From contig CAJJBX010000003.1 of NCBI GenBank assembly GCA_905182555.1, forward strand, positions 152,698-216,697: 64,000 bases of DNA. The letters are read 5' to 3'. The position numbers were made by a program, and so were the translations under genes. This document shows positions 54,704 through 63,090 of the stretch, in pieces; positions within the stretch are counted from its first letter, which is position 1; each line of letters begins with the position of its first letter. The DNA comes from an uncultured Ilumatobacter sp. Its GTDB lineage: Bacteria > Actinomycetota > Acidimicrobiia > Acidimicrobiales > Ilumatobacteraceae. The notes beneath the pieces were generated by a model. That model was not told where the DNA came from. It did no database searches and was given only the letters and a program-made list of their open reading frames with translations.

Positions 54704-54724
54704 GCTAAGGCAATCTCAATCGTT

Positions 54725-54773
54725 CATTGGTGGGCGCCGGGCCCTCTCCCTTCGGTCACTGCGCCCACCAATG
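54725..54773 (+). terminator. Stem-loop between binding protein and permease genes
   Basis: A 13-bp perfect stem (CATTGGTGGGCGC paired with its complement at 54761-54773) around a 23-base loop, followed by a T-rich TTTGTCTT. It probably causes partial termination or protects the upstream message, so that more binding protein than permease is made. Confidence 0.7.
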
Positions 54774-54829
54774 TTTGTCTTAATCTTGATATGCAGCCGC
54801 TGCGTCGGTGAAAGGAGCGTGCTACGGCC

Positions 54830-55669
54830 GTGACAATGTTAAAGACAGAAACAAGACCGTCAATGCGCGTTACCGAAGAAGAATTGGTGAAGGCGGCTCG
54901 CCGTAAAGATTTGACCGTGCGGTGGGTGTCCCGAATTCTCGGTTACATCGTCGTACTTGGAACGTGGGAGTGGGCCTCTGGACGAGTGCTCGAGGAAAAC
55001 CTCCTGCCAGGACCGACCCGGGTCGTACAGACCGCCATTGAACTCTTCAACAAGGGCAAAATCTTTTCAGCCTTTGAGGCGACCCTGACTCGCATCGTGC
55101 TCGGAGTAGCAGTTGCATTTCTGGTGGGCGCCGCACTTGGAATCCTCACCCAGAATCGATGGTTCGCTGGCTTCTTTAAGGACGCCATCACCATCGGGCT
55201 CACGTCGCCCGGATTGATCTGGGTGCTGATCACGGCACTCGTCTTTGGCAATCGCTGGTACGGACCGCTCTCGGCGATCGTCCTCACAACTTTTGCCCTG
55301 GTGACGGTGAACGTGGCGGAGGGCATTGGCACTTTGCCGAAGGACACCATTGACATGGCCAAGGCGTTCAAGGTGGGCGTCGTCCGTCGAAACCGCCACA
55401 TTGTGATTCCGCACCTGGCGCCGTTCCTCTTCACCGGCTTTCGCTTCTCGTTCTCGATTGGGTGGAAGGTGACCGTGCTGACAGAGATCTTCACCGCCTC
55501 ATCCGGCATTGGTTTCGAAATGAGAATCGCGCAGATTTTGTTCCGTCAGGACGAAGTCTTGACCTGGATTCTGCTGTTCTTCGTATTCGCCCTGTTCTTC
55601 GAAAAAGTGGTCCTCCAAGCTATTGAGAATCGCTTCTTCCGCTGGCGCAAAGAGATTGCATCAACATGA
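54830..55669 (+). CDS. ABC transporter permease (SsuC/TauC-like)
   Basis: A 279-residue inner-membrane permease with about six hydrophobic helices and the BPD_transp_1 EAA-loop region (GTLPKDTIDMAKAFKVGVVRRNRHIVIPHLAPFLFTG), which contacts the ATPase. The GTG at 54830 is supported by AAAGGAG 13 bases upstream; the ATG at 54836 is an alternative. The stop overlaps the next permease start (ATGA). Together with the binding protein and ATPase it forms a NitT/TauT-type importer with two distinct permeases. Confidence 0.9.
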   Translation: MTMLKTETRPSMRVTEEELVKAARRKDLTVRWVSRILGYIVVLGTWEWASGRVLEENLLPGPTRVVQTAIELFNKGKIFSAFEATLTRIVLGVAVAFLVGAALGILTQNRWFAGFFKDAITIGLTSPGLIWVLITALVFGNRWYGPLSAIVLTTFALVTVNVAEGIGTLPKDTIDMAKAFKVGVVRRNRHIVIPHLAPFLFTGFRFSFSIGWKVTVLTEIFTASSGIGFEMRIAQILFRQDEVLTWILLFFVFALFFEKVVLQAIENRFFRWRKEIAST

Positions 55670-56637
55670 CCGCTGTAATGACAGAATCTGCCCAATCGAG
55701 TCCACAGTCGCCACGGCGCTCGACGCGCCGGCTACCGCTTGCGTTACGCGTCCTGCGGTCTCCTCGGTTGGCGCGGGTGTTATTCCTTCCCGCTGTGCTC
55801 ATCTTCTGGCTGATCTCCAACAAGCTCATTGCTGACTCGTGGGGCTTTGACAGCAGTGTGCTCGCAACGCCGATTGAGGTCTGGGACTTCATGTATGCCG
55901 AGGTCACCGGTGACACCGTCGCTCCCGCCAACCTTTACCAGACGTTTGGTATCTCGCTCCGCCGTCTCGGTCTCGGGTTCGTGATCTCGATGACCGTGGG
56001 CACGACCCTCGGGATCGGAATGGGTCTTTCGAAAGCGGTGAATGCGTTCTTCCACGACTGGGTGATGGCACTGTTGGCGATGCCCGCATTGGCTTGGGCA
56101 CTGTTCCTCAGCCTCATCCTCGGGTTTGGTGACAAGGGGCCGGTCTGGGCAGTCGTGCTGGCAGGCATCCCGTTCGTGATCGTGAATGTGCGCGAGGGAG
56201 TTCGGAGCACGCCACGCGATCTCTTCGACATGTCGACCGCGTTTGGGGTTTCGCCTCTGAAGCGAATCAGACACGTTCTGTTGCCGTCGCTCTTCCCTTT
56301 CCTTTTCGCCGCAGCGCGCTACGCGTTGTCGATCGGTTGGAAGGGCCTGGTAATCATCGAGCTGTTCGGCGGCCAGGACGGCGCAGGCTGGACATTCAAG
56401 TTCTGGTACGACGCGCACCGACTACACGGTGTGATCGGCTACTCGATGTTCTTCGTGATCTTCGCGCTCGTTCTCGAAAACGTGGTGCTCGAACCAATCT
56501 CGCGGCGGGTGTTCAAGTGGCGGCCAAGCCTCAATCAACCAGACATTGTCGAAGAAGACATGGACGTCGTCAAATACCCAGCTCTCGCAGACGAATCGCT
56601 CTCTGACCGAGACACCATTATCCAGGAGAAGAACTGA
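55666..56637 (+). CDS. ABC transporter permease (second subunit)
   Basis: A 323-residue permease homologous to the preceding one, with an EAA-loop segment (GVRSTPRDLFDMSTAFGVSPLKRIRHVLLPSLFPFLFA) and a longer charged C-terminal tail (about 40 residues). Separate permeases suggest a heterodimeric channel rather than the homodimer usual for SsuC. It overlaps the previous gene and ends two bases before the ATPase start, which has AGGAG inside this gene. Confidence 0.9.
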   Translation: MTAVMTESAQSSPQSPRRSTRRLPLALRVLRSPRLARVLFLPAVLIFWLISNKLIADSWGFDSSVLATPIEVWDFMYAEVTGDTVAPANLYQTFGISLRRLGLGFVISMTVGTTLGIGMGLSKAVNAFFHDWVMALLAMPALAWALFLSLILGFGDKGPVWAVVLAGIPFVIVNVREGVRSTPRDLFDMSTAFGVSPLKRIRHVLLPSLFPFLFAAARYALSIGWKGLVIIELFGGQDGAGWTFKFWYDAHRLHGVIGYSMFFVIFALVLENVVLEPISRRVFKWRPSLNQPDIVEEDMDVVKYPALADESLSDRDTIIQEKN

Positions 56638-56638
56638 C

Positions 56639-57373
56639 ATGGCAGATATCAAGATCTCGAACTTGCACAAGGAGTTCGGTGTTGGAGACGACAAGGTTGT
56701 CGCGTTAGAAAACGTCAACCTTGAGATCAGCGGGCACGTGTTCGTCTCGATCGTCGGTCCGTCCGGCTGCGGTAAGTCGACGCTGCTGAACATCTTGAGT
56801 GGGATCGAAACCCCGACAAGCGGCTCGTTGACGATCACTCAGGCCGGAGCACAGGCAGCCCCTGGTTATGTCTTTCAGGCCGCCCGCCTCTTGCCATGGC
56901 GCACCGTGATGGACAACCTCCTCTTCGTGCAAGCCGACAAGTCAAGCGAAACGCGGGCTCGCTGCCAGAAATACTTGGACATGGTGCAACTCGGCGACAT
57001 GATAAACATTATCCGTACCAGTTGTCAGGTGGTATGCAGCAGCGCGTCGGATTGGCGCGCGCGCTGGCGACCGATGCTGATATTCATGGACGAACCGTTC
57101 AGCCACCTCGATGCCATCACCGCCCGTTCGCTGCGCAGGGAACTCCACTCCATGTGGGCAGCGACCAAAAAAACCATCGTCTTCGTCACCCACGATGTGG
57201 GCGAAGCGGTCGAACTGTCGAACCGCATCTTGGTGTTTGCCCAAGGTGGGATCCTCAAAGACGACATCAATGTTGAGCTCGACTTTCCGCGCGACCCATC
57301 GGACGAGGCGGTCGCGGTTGCTAAAGCAAACGTCCTGAAGAAGTTTGAAGAACTCGACCTTCTTGCAACCTGA
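56639..57373 (+). pseudogene. ABC transporter ATPase with two compensating frameshifts across the signature motif
   Basis: A 244-codon open frame with Walker A (GPSGCGKST, residues 40-48), Q-loop (YVFQAARLLPW), Walker B (IFMDEPFSHLDA) and the H-loop (VFVTHDVGEA). In the main frame residues about 123-148 are nonsense (IIRTSCQVVCSS...). The missing piece HYPYQLSGGMQQRVGLARAL, holding the LSGGQ signature, lies in the next frame between about 57007 and 57082. One lost base near 57007 and a second change near 57082 would explain it. As written, the protein lacks the signature needed for ATP hydrolysis, so either the transporter is dead or the sequence has two errors. Confidence 0.8.
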
Positions 57374-57410
57374 GCGTGACGCATCATTCAAAACAACTGA
57401 TGGATACGCG

Positions 57411-58424
57411 ATGACACAGAACGCGCAGTCGCCCACAATCGATATGCACTGCCATCTCGCCACTCCTGCGGCGGCAGCACTGACCGATCCGCACGCACGA
57501 CCCGAGTACGAGCCGTATAACTACTTCATGGGGAACGATTCGATCGAGCAGAACAAGGTCATGTTCCCGACGATCGTCGATTCACTGCAACATGCCGATG
57601 CACGCATCGCCCACATGGACGCGATGGGAGTCGACATCCAGGGACTTGCGACGTTCGTATCTGAGTACGCCTACTGGGCGCCGGCAGACATCGCAGCCGA
57701 ATCGGCGCGTTTGCAGAACGATCACCTGGCTGAGGCGTGTCGGGATCATCCTGATCGATTTGCTCCGTTCGGCGCGACGGTGCCAATGCAAGATGTCGAA
57801 TTGGCGATCGCTGAAATGGATCGAGTTGTTGATCAACTCGGCTTCAAGGGGCTGCAGATCGGAGGGACAATCGACGGCCACAACCTTGACGAACCGCGAT
57901 TCCGGCCCTTCTGGCGAGCGGTGGCTGCAAAGGGTATTCCAGTGATCCTGCACCCCAATGGTTACGAAGAAAGTCACCGGTTCGGGGATTACTTCATGAC
58001 GAACTGCATCGGCAATCCCCTTGAAACCATGGTCGCGGTCCACCGAATGATCTTCTCGGGTTTGTTTGAGGAACTTCCTGACCTCAAACTTGTCTTGCTC
58101 CACGGAGGCGGGTACCTACCGTTTTATTGTTCGCGAGCCGATCACACGTGGGAGGTTCGCCCCGAGACACGCGCGTACATTCCAGACCACCCCCCGAGCT
58201 ACTACATGAAAAATTTCTTCTACGACACGATGGTCTTCCAGCCGTTGTACCTGCGCCATCTCATCGACATCGTTGGGAGCGACCGAGTGATGTCGGGGAC
58301 TGACTTCCCGTTCGACATGGGCGACGGCGATCCAATGGGTTTGATCGACAGGGTAGAGGGCCTCAGCGACCACGAACGCAATGCGCTCAAGGGAGCGAAC
58401 GCTGCACGCATCTTCAACCTTTAG
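57411..58424 (+). CDS. ACMSD-like amidohydrolase-2 family protein
   Basis: A 337-residue amidohydrolase: HxH in IDMHCHLATP, His in VILHPNGY, LVLLHGGGYLPFY and Asp in SGTDFPFDMG. It is closest to the 19803 paralogue (shared GNPLETMVAVHRMI/PLASTVAISRMI region, YMKNFFYDTMVF/LHKLHFDTTVF). The ATG at 57411 (MTQNAQS) is chosen; the ribosome site is weak, and it is 38 bases after the ATPase, so co-transcription is likely. It would act on the imported substrate or an early intermediate. It is the last gene of the catabolic island. Confidence 0.86.
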   Translation: MTQNAQSPTIDMHCHLATPAAAALTDPHARPEYEPYNYFMGNDSIEQNKVMFPTIVDSLQHADARIAHMDAMGVDIQGLATFVSEYAYWAPADIAAESARLQNDHLAEACRDHPDRFAPFGATVPMQDVELAIAEMDRVVDQLGFKGLQIGGTIDGHNLDEPRFRPFWRAVAAKGIPVILHPNGYEESHRFGDYFMTNCIGNPLETMVAVHRMIFSGLFEELPDLKLVLLHGGGYLPFYCSRADHTWEVRPETRAYIPDHPPSYYMKNFFYDTMVFQPLYLRHLIDIVGSDRVMSGTDFPFDMGDGDPMGLIDRVEGLSDHERNALKGANAARIFNL

Positions 58425-58551
58425 CCGGTCGATGCGGCTGGCCTGGTTGATGCCCTCGGATTGTGAGCGTCGGGACGCTGTTCCGTTTGCAGCCGAGTCA
58501 GCCGATGCGAGCGTCGCCCACTGAACCGACGCAAACGTTGGTACGGCGGCT

Positions 58552-59751
58552 TTAGGCGGGGGCGCGTTGCTCTTTTCTGCGGCTTGGGAGTTTGACTTTG
58601 TCGGCGTACTTGGCAGCCAGCGGGCCCATGATCGCGGTGACGAGAACGTAGCCAGCAACGAGTGCACCAAGTTCGGGGCCATCAACCAGGCCGGCGCCGA
58701 GAGCAGCGATCACAATGGAGAACTCGCCTCGGGCAATCAACGTCGCTCCGGCACGCAATCGACCCTTTTGAGCTGCGCCGACGCGTTTTGCAGCGAACCA
58801 GCCGGTCAGCATTTTGGTGAACGCGGTGACGACCGCAAGTCCGAATGCCGGGAGGAGTGCGTCGAGCAGCTTCGCCGGGTCGACCTGGAACGAGAAGAAG
58901 AGAAAGAAGATTGCGGCGAACAGGTCGCGCAGTGGCGTGATGAGTTGGATTGCTCGTTTCTCGGCCTGACCCGACAGGGCCAATCCGACGAGGAATGCAC
59001 CGATGGCCCCAGAAACTTCGAGCTGCTGGGCGATGCCGGCAACCAGCAAGGTCACGCCGAAGACGGCGAGCAGGAGCGACTCATCGGACCCGCCGATCAG
59101 GAGGTCGCTGAGCTTGCGTCCGTAGAACAGGGCTGACAGCAGGATGACGGTGACCACGACCAGGGCAATCGCGACACTTGTCATCGTCGCGATCACCGTG
59201 CCCCCGACGATGAGTGCTGCAACCACTGGCAGATACACGGCCATCGCAAGGTCTTCGATCACGAGCAGGTTGAGGATGGCTGGCGTCTCTCGGAAGCCGA
59301 GTCGGTGGAGGTCGCTCAACACTTTCGATACGACGCCCGACGACGAGACCCACGTGGCGCCGCCGAGGAGCACTGCTGCGAGCGGTGACCATCCGAGTAA
59401 CAGGCCTGCTGCTACGCCGGGGAGTCCATTCAGCAACATGTCGACGATGCCCGGTAGAGCTCCAGAGCGGAGGCCGCTGCGCAACTCCACGTCGGAGTAC
59501 TCGAGGCCGAGGGTGAAGAGCAGAAGCAACACGCCGATCTCGGCGATGACGGAGATGAAGTCTTCGGTGACATCGAGCTGAACAAGGCCACCTTCGCCCA
59601 GGGCCAGGCCAGCAATGAGGTAGAGCGGTACGGCGGTGATACCGAGGCGGCCGGCGAGCCGAGCAAGTATTGCCAGGCCGACCACGACTGCACCGATCTC
59701 GATGAACGCAAGAGCGGCCTCGCTACTCCCGGCTGCGATCAGGATGGGCAT
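58552..59751 (-). CDS. khtU: Cation/H+ antiporter, KhtU/KefB-like (CPA2)
   Basis: A 399-residue membrane protein with about 12 helices of the Na+/H+ exchanger CPA2 family (LGLEYSDVELR, the LIARGEFSIVIAALGAG motif). It lacks the C-terminal TrkA-N domain of KefB/C, which fits KhtU, whose regulator is a separate protein. The adjacent KhtT-like gene is 15 bases upstream. Potassium efflux in exchange for protons is the expected role. It is convergent with the catabolic island and marks the start of core genes. Confidence 0.85.
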   Translation of the reverse strand: MPILIAAGSSEAALAFIEIGAVVVGLAILARLAGRLGITAVPLYLIAGLALGEGGLVQLDVTEDFISVIAEIGVLLLLFTLGLEYSDVELRSGLRSGALPGIVDMLLNGLPGVAAGLLLGWSPLAAVLLGGATWVSSSGVVSKVLSDLHRLGFRETPAILNLLVIEDLAMAVYLPVVAALIVGGTVIATMTSVAIALVVVTVILLSALFYGRKLSDLLIGGSDESLLLAVFGVTLLVAGIAQQLEVSGAIGAFLVGLALSGQAEKRAIQLITPLRDLFAAIFFLFFSFQVDPAKLLDALLPAFGLAVVTAFTKMLTGWFAAKRVGAAQKGRLRAGATLIARGEFSIVIAALGAGLVDGPELGALVAGYVLVTAIMGPLAAKYADKVKLPSRRKEQRAPA

Positions 59752-59766
59752 GTTGCGGCGCGGGTG

Positions 59767-60249
59767 TCAGGCGGACAGCAGATTGCGGAGCGTGACGAGG
59801 CCGTCGACGGTGCCGACAGCCACGACGGTGTCGCCGTTGGCGAATCTGAACGACGGACCGGGTGCCGGCATCGATTGGTCGCCGCGCATCACTGCCACGA
59901 TCGACGCGCCGGTTCGGGTGCGGTATTGGCCGTCCATGATCGTTGCATCAACCGCCGAGGACTTGGGTGTCAGCTGGATCCATTCGATGGCCAGTCCGTC
60001 GATGTTGTGCTGCACTGCGTTGACTGCTTCAGTTACCTGGCTCCCACCGAGCAGTTCGGACATTGTGCGGGTGTCGTTGGGGGACAGGTCGACCATTGTC
60101 GAGCAGGCGTCTGGGTCGTCGTTGTCGTAGACCACGATCTCGCGCCGTCCGTCGCGATGGACAACAACACCAACGTGGTCGCCGGCCTCCGTGTTGAATT
60201 CGTGGCGTACCCCGACGCCCGGTAGCTGTGTTTCGCGTACCTCAGTCAT
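59767..60249 (-). CDS. khtT: TrkA-C domain regulatory subunit of K+/H+ antiporter (KhtT-like)
   Basis: A 160-residue soluble protein: an N-terminal KhtT-like domain (ETQLPGVGVRHEFNTEAGDHVGVVVHRDGRREIVVYD) and a C-terminal TrkA-C/RCK-C domain (residues about 85-160; GASIVAVMRGD, FANGDTVVAVGTVDGL). It binds nucleotides such as c-di-AMP or senses pH to gate KhtU. It is directly followed by the antiporter gene, supporting a KhtTU pair. Confidence 0.85.
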   Translation of the reverse strand: MTEVRETQLPGVGVRHEFNTEAGDHVGVVVHRDGRREIVVYDNDDPDACSTMVDLSPNDTRTMSELLGGSQVTEAVNAVQHNIDGLAIEWIQLTPKSSAVDATIMDGQYRTRTGASIVAVMRGDQSMPAPGPSFRFANGDTVVAVGTVDGLVTLRNLLSA

Positions 60250-60291
60250 GGCGTCAGTCTCGCACCGATGTGGCGAACGCGTTCAGGTGGG

Positions 60292-60855
60292 TTAGCTGCC
60301 CTCTTTGCGGGCGCGCAGGATGAGGGTGCTCGGAATAGGGCCGACGTCGCCAAGCTCGCGGACCTGGTCAACACGGAAGTTGGCTCGATTGAGTGAGGTG
60401 AACCAGTCGCTGACCGAGCGGGCGGTGGTGCCATACGGGGCTACATCGGACACGACAGAAAAGGGATGGGTGAGTGAGATCAGGAACGGCATACTCGGGA
60501 CGAGGATGCGGTGGACCTGGCGCAGGAGGCGGCTGAGGTCGTCGACCTTTTCGATCGTGTGTGAGGCCAACACGACGTCGATGGTGGCGGACGTGATCTC
60601 ACCAAGGTCGGCCAGGTCGGCGGCGTGGCACTGGACGCTGACCTCAGCGGTCTCGGCGCGAGAACGCATCTCGGCGATGCGATCTGGGTCAGGATCGACG
60701 GCGATTGCTTTCGCACCCGCTTGGGCGAAGGCGATCGAGTTGTATGCATCGGATACGCCCAATTCGACGGCGCGTTTCCCATCGCTCACGTCGCCACTCA
60801 AGCGCAGTTCAGTATCGGTGGGGATTCCGGTTCCATAGCTGATGTTTGCGACCAC
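60292..60855 (-). CDS. Class I SAM-dependent methyltransferase
   Basis: A 187-residue Rossmann-type methyltransferase with motif I variant AVELGVSDAYNSIAFAQAG, the acidic end IAVDPDPDRIAEMR, and motif II/III CHAADLADLG and IDVVLASHTIEKVDDLSRLL. Motif I is ELGVSD rather than E-x-G-x-G-x-G, so cofactor binding may be altered. Substrate unknown. It is a conserved-looking neighbour of khtT and the DUF5318 gene, divergent from the latter. Confidence 0.75.
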   Translation of the reverse strand: MVANISYGTGIPTDTELRLSGDVSDGKRAVELGVSDAYNSIAFAQAGAKAIAVDPDPDRIAEMRSRAETAEVSVQCHAADLADLGEITSATIDVVLASHTIEKVDDLSRLLRQVHRILVPSMPFLISLTHPFSVVSDVAPYGTTARSVSDWFTSLNRANFRVDQVRELGDVGPIPSTLILRARKEGS

Positions 60856-60915
60856 GGCTCCAGTGTGGCCGCTGCGGGCGACACGGGTGGGGATCGCGAC
60901 CTATCCTCGGTCTTG

Positions 60916-61311
60916 ATGAGCTTCTCTGTGGGCGCGATCAAGGGGACCGACGGTGGTGCTCGCGGCATCATTGACCATCGCCTGGCGCGCCGGATGCTGA
61001 TTGCCGAAGTGAAGCGAGGTCGGCTCCGACAAGAAGCGGTCTGTGATGCGCACCCTGAGTTGATCCGGGCGGCGCGCAACGTTGGCACGGCAACCAAGAC
61101 AATCTGTCCGATCTGTGAAGAGACCGAGTTGCGCCTGGTCACGTACGTCTTCGGGCACGGCCTGCAGGCGCAGGGACATTGCGTGTCGACCGCCGAACAG
61201 ATGCGTCGGATCAACGCCCGCTCAACTGACGCCAATGCCTATGTGGTCGAGGCCTGCATTGTCTGCGGGTGGAATCACCTGCTGCGCATCCTTCCGGTCG
61301 GCGGTCGGTGA
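60916..61311 (+). CDS. DUF5318 family protein
   Basis: A 131-residue actinobacterial protein of unknown function. The family pattern is clear: IDHRLARRMLIAEVKRGRL, VCDAHPELIRAARNVG, a zinc-ribbon-like pair CPICEETELRLVTYVFG and VEACIVCGWNHLLR. Two CxxC motifs suggest a metal site. The ATG at 60916 follows TATCCT by eight bases, so a leaderless start is possible. It overlaps the DUF192 gene (GTGA). Confidence 0.82.
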   Translation: MSFSVGAIKGTDGGARGIIDHRLARRMLIAEVKRGRLRQEAVCDAHPELIRAARNVGTATKTICPICEETELRLVTYVFGHGLQAQGHCVSTAEQMRRINARSTDANAYVVEACIVCGWNHLLRILPVGGR

Positions 61312-61952
61312 AGCGCCTCGCTCTCGGCGTCGCCGTAGTTGTTGCGCTGGCGGCGTGTGCCCCGAGTGTTTCAACCGGATCGAGTGTGCCAGTCGGCTCG
61401 AGTGTCGGTGGTGACACCACGGTGACGGCAGCTGAGAGCATGGCGAACACCGCTTTACCAGCACCTTTACCAGCACCGTTACCAGCACCTGAGTCCGGAA
61501 CGCTGGGGGTCGAGCCTGAAGGGTTCACCACGGCGACTGTTGAGATCACTCAGGCCGACGGCACGATGTGCGATGTCTGTCTGTGGCTTGCCGACACGGC
61601 AGAAGAACGCGGTCGTGGTCTGATGGGCGTGACCAATCTCGGTACCGCCGCGGGTATGGCCTTCGTGTTCGAGCGACCGACCAGCGGATCGTTCTACATG
61701 TTTCAGACTGTCACCCCCTTGTCGATCGGCTGGTTCGCCCCCGGTGGCGCCCTGGTTTCGATGGCAGACATGGCCCCGTGCGAGAGCGATGTCCGCAGCC
61801 AGTGCGACCGTTTCCCAGCTGGTGCAGAGTTCGACCTTGCCATCGAAGTCTTTCAAGGAGACCTGGCAGCGGTCGGTATCGAGCCAGGGTCGAGCGCCAG
61901 ATTGATCAAAGGAACAGAAGCAGAGGCGTGCCCGGCTGCCTCCACCCTGTGA
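61308..61952 (+). CDS. DUF192 family lipoprotein
   Basis: A 214-residue exported protein: signal sequence with lipobox LALAAC-like ALAAC (Cys 17), a low-complexity linker with three PLPAP repeats (about residues 50-64) and a C-terminal DUF192 domain (CLWLADTAEERGRGLMGVTNL, MAFVFERPTSGSFYMFQTVTPLSIGWFAPGG). DUF192 proteins are small extracytoplasmic beta proteins of unknown role. The start is a GTG overlapping the DUF5318 stop. Confidence 0.83.
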   Translation: MKRLALGVAVVVALAACAPSVSTGSSVPVGSSVGGDTTVTAAESMANTALPAPLPAPLPAPESGTLGVEPEGFTTATVEITQADGTMCDVCLWLADTAEERGRGLMGVTNLGTAAGMAFVFERPTSGSFYMFQTVTPLSIGWFAPGGALVSMADMAPCESDVRSQCDRFPAGAEFDLAIEVFQGDLAAVGIEPGSSARLIKGTEAEACPAASTL

Positions 61953-62139
61953 CAGCGCGTCTCTATGGTTGAAACATGCGACGCAACTGGCAGCACGGCG
62001 GGAACGCGATCCCCGCGCGGCCGGTAGCATTACGCGGTCCATTACATACCCTGCCCCCACAACCACTCTGGTTCGGGGCTCCCCATCTCTTCACGCCTGG
62101 ACACCGTGAATGTGGGATCCGAAGGGAGCTATACACCGC
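61953..62139 (+). promoter_or_regulatory. Leader region of the ribosomal operon with three small hairpins
   Basis: Upstream of rpsF three inverted repeats are visible: AACCA-CTC-TGGTT (62061-62073), GGGG-CT-CCCC (62075-62084) and TTCACG...CGTGAA (62090-62110). The S6:S18 complex represses its own operon through an rpsF leader RNA in many bacteria; whether this is that element cannot be decided by eye. No clear -35/-10 pair stands out. Confidence 0.4.
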
Positions 62140-62478
62140 ATGAATCGTGCGTACGAAATGATGGTCATCATTGATGGAGACATCGATGACCCCAAGGCTC
62201 AGGCCTGGATGAAGACGATCAGCGACGGGATCGAAAAGGTCGGCGGAACACTGCACGACAAGATCGACTGGTGGGGCAAGCGACAGTTCGCTTACCCGAT
62301 CAACAAGAAGCCTTCGGGCTACTACCTGGTTGCTCAGTTCGTTGCTGCGCCTGGCGCACTCGACGACTTGGAGCGTCAGCTCCGTCTCGCGGACGACATT
62401 GTCCGCCACAAGCTCATCCGTTTGCCAGACGAAGAAGCAGAGCGTCGCGGCATTACTGCCGCCGCCGTCGCTGTCTGA
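62140..62478 (+). CDS. rpsF: 30S ribosomal protein S6
   Basis: A 112-residue S6 with the ferredoxin-like fold. MNRAYEMMVIIDGDIDD at the start, WWGKRQFAYPINKKPSGYYLVAQF in the middle and VRHKLIRLPDEEAE at the end match bacterial S6. The protein binds S18 on the small-subunit platform. A GAAGGGAG site precedes the ATG at 62140. It is first in the conserved rpsF-ssb-rpsR-rplI block. Confidence 0.95.
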   Translation: MNRAYEMMVIIDGDIDDPKAQAWMKTISDGIEKVGGTLHDKIDWWGKRQFAYPINKKPSGYYLVAQFVAAPGALDDLERQLRLADDIVRHKLIRLPDEEAERRGITAAAVAV

Positions 62479-62507
62479 TTCTCAGCTCATAGCCAAAGGG
62501 GAAATCA

Positions 62508-62981
62508 ATGGCACAGGACAACACCGTCACACTCACCGGGAACCTCACCAAGGATCCCGAACTTCGATACACCACCGGGGGCCGTGGTGTTGCCAGCTTC
62601 GGTCTTGCCGTCAATCGCCGCTATCAGGTGAATGGCGAATGGCAGGAGCAGGTCTCGTTCTTTAACGTGGTCGCCTGGGCTGATCTCGGCGAAAATGCCG
62701 CAGCCAGCTTGCATAAGGGCAACCGCGTCATGGTCACGGGTCGTTTGGAGCAGCGCTCCTACGACACTCGTGAAGGCGAGAAGCGCAACATCACCGAAGT
62801 GATCGCAGACGACCTCGGCCCCAGCCTTCGCTGGGCGCAGGCACAGGTCGAGCGCATCTCCCGTGACTCCGCCGATGGCGGCGGATTCAGCGGTGGTGGC
62901 GGCGGCAACAGCGGAGGCGGCGGCGCAGCTCGCCCGGCGACTCCTCCAGATCCCGTGTACGGCGAAGAAGAGCCGTTCTAA
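62508..62981 (+). CDS. ssb: Single-stranded DNA-binding protein
   Basis: A 157-residue SSB. The OB fold covers residues 1-110 (NTVTLTGNLTKDPELRYTTGG, WQEQVSFFNVVAWADLGENAA, VMVTGRLEQRSYDT), followed by a short Gly/Ser-rich linker and the acidic tip ending EEEPF that recruits repair and replication proteins. A strong AAAGGGGA site precedes the ATG. The linker is short for an actinobacterial SSB. Confidence 0.95.
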   Translation: MAQDNTVTLTGNLTKDPELRYTTGGRGVASFGLAVNRRYQVNGEWQEQVSFFNVVAWADLGENAAASLHKGNRVMVTGRLEQRSYDTREGEKRNITEVIADDLGPSLRWAQAQVERISRDSADGGGFSGGGGGNSGGGGAARPATPPDPVYGEEEPF

Positions 62982-63000
62982 GCACGTCCTGAGTCACGGC

Positions 63001-63022
63001 CGGGTCCAAATCATTGGACCCG
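63001..63022 (+). other. Intercistronic hairpin between ssb and rpsR
   Basis: A perfect 9-bp stem (CGGGTCCAA with TTGGACCCG) around the loop ATCA. No T-tract follows, so it is more likely an RNA-processing or regulatory hairpin than a terminator. Confidence 0.6.
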
Positions 63023-63090
63023 CCAACCCCAAGTCACTCACTCTTTCAATCGAAGATCATCTTCCAGTCAGGAATACCTAGGTAACTATT

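Noticed and set aside
57380..57405. GCATCATTC as a thirteenth copy of the palindrome
   Set aside because: Only one half-site matches and no TATGAT arm follows.
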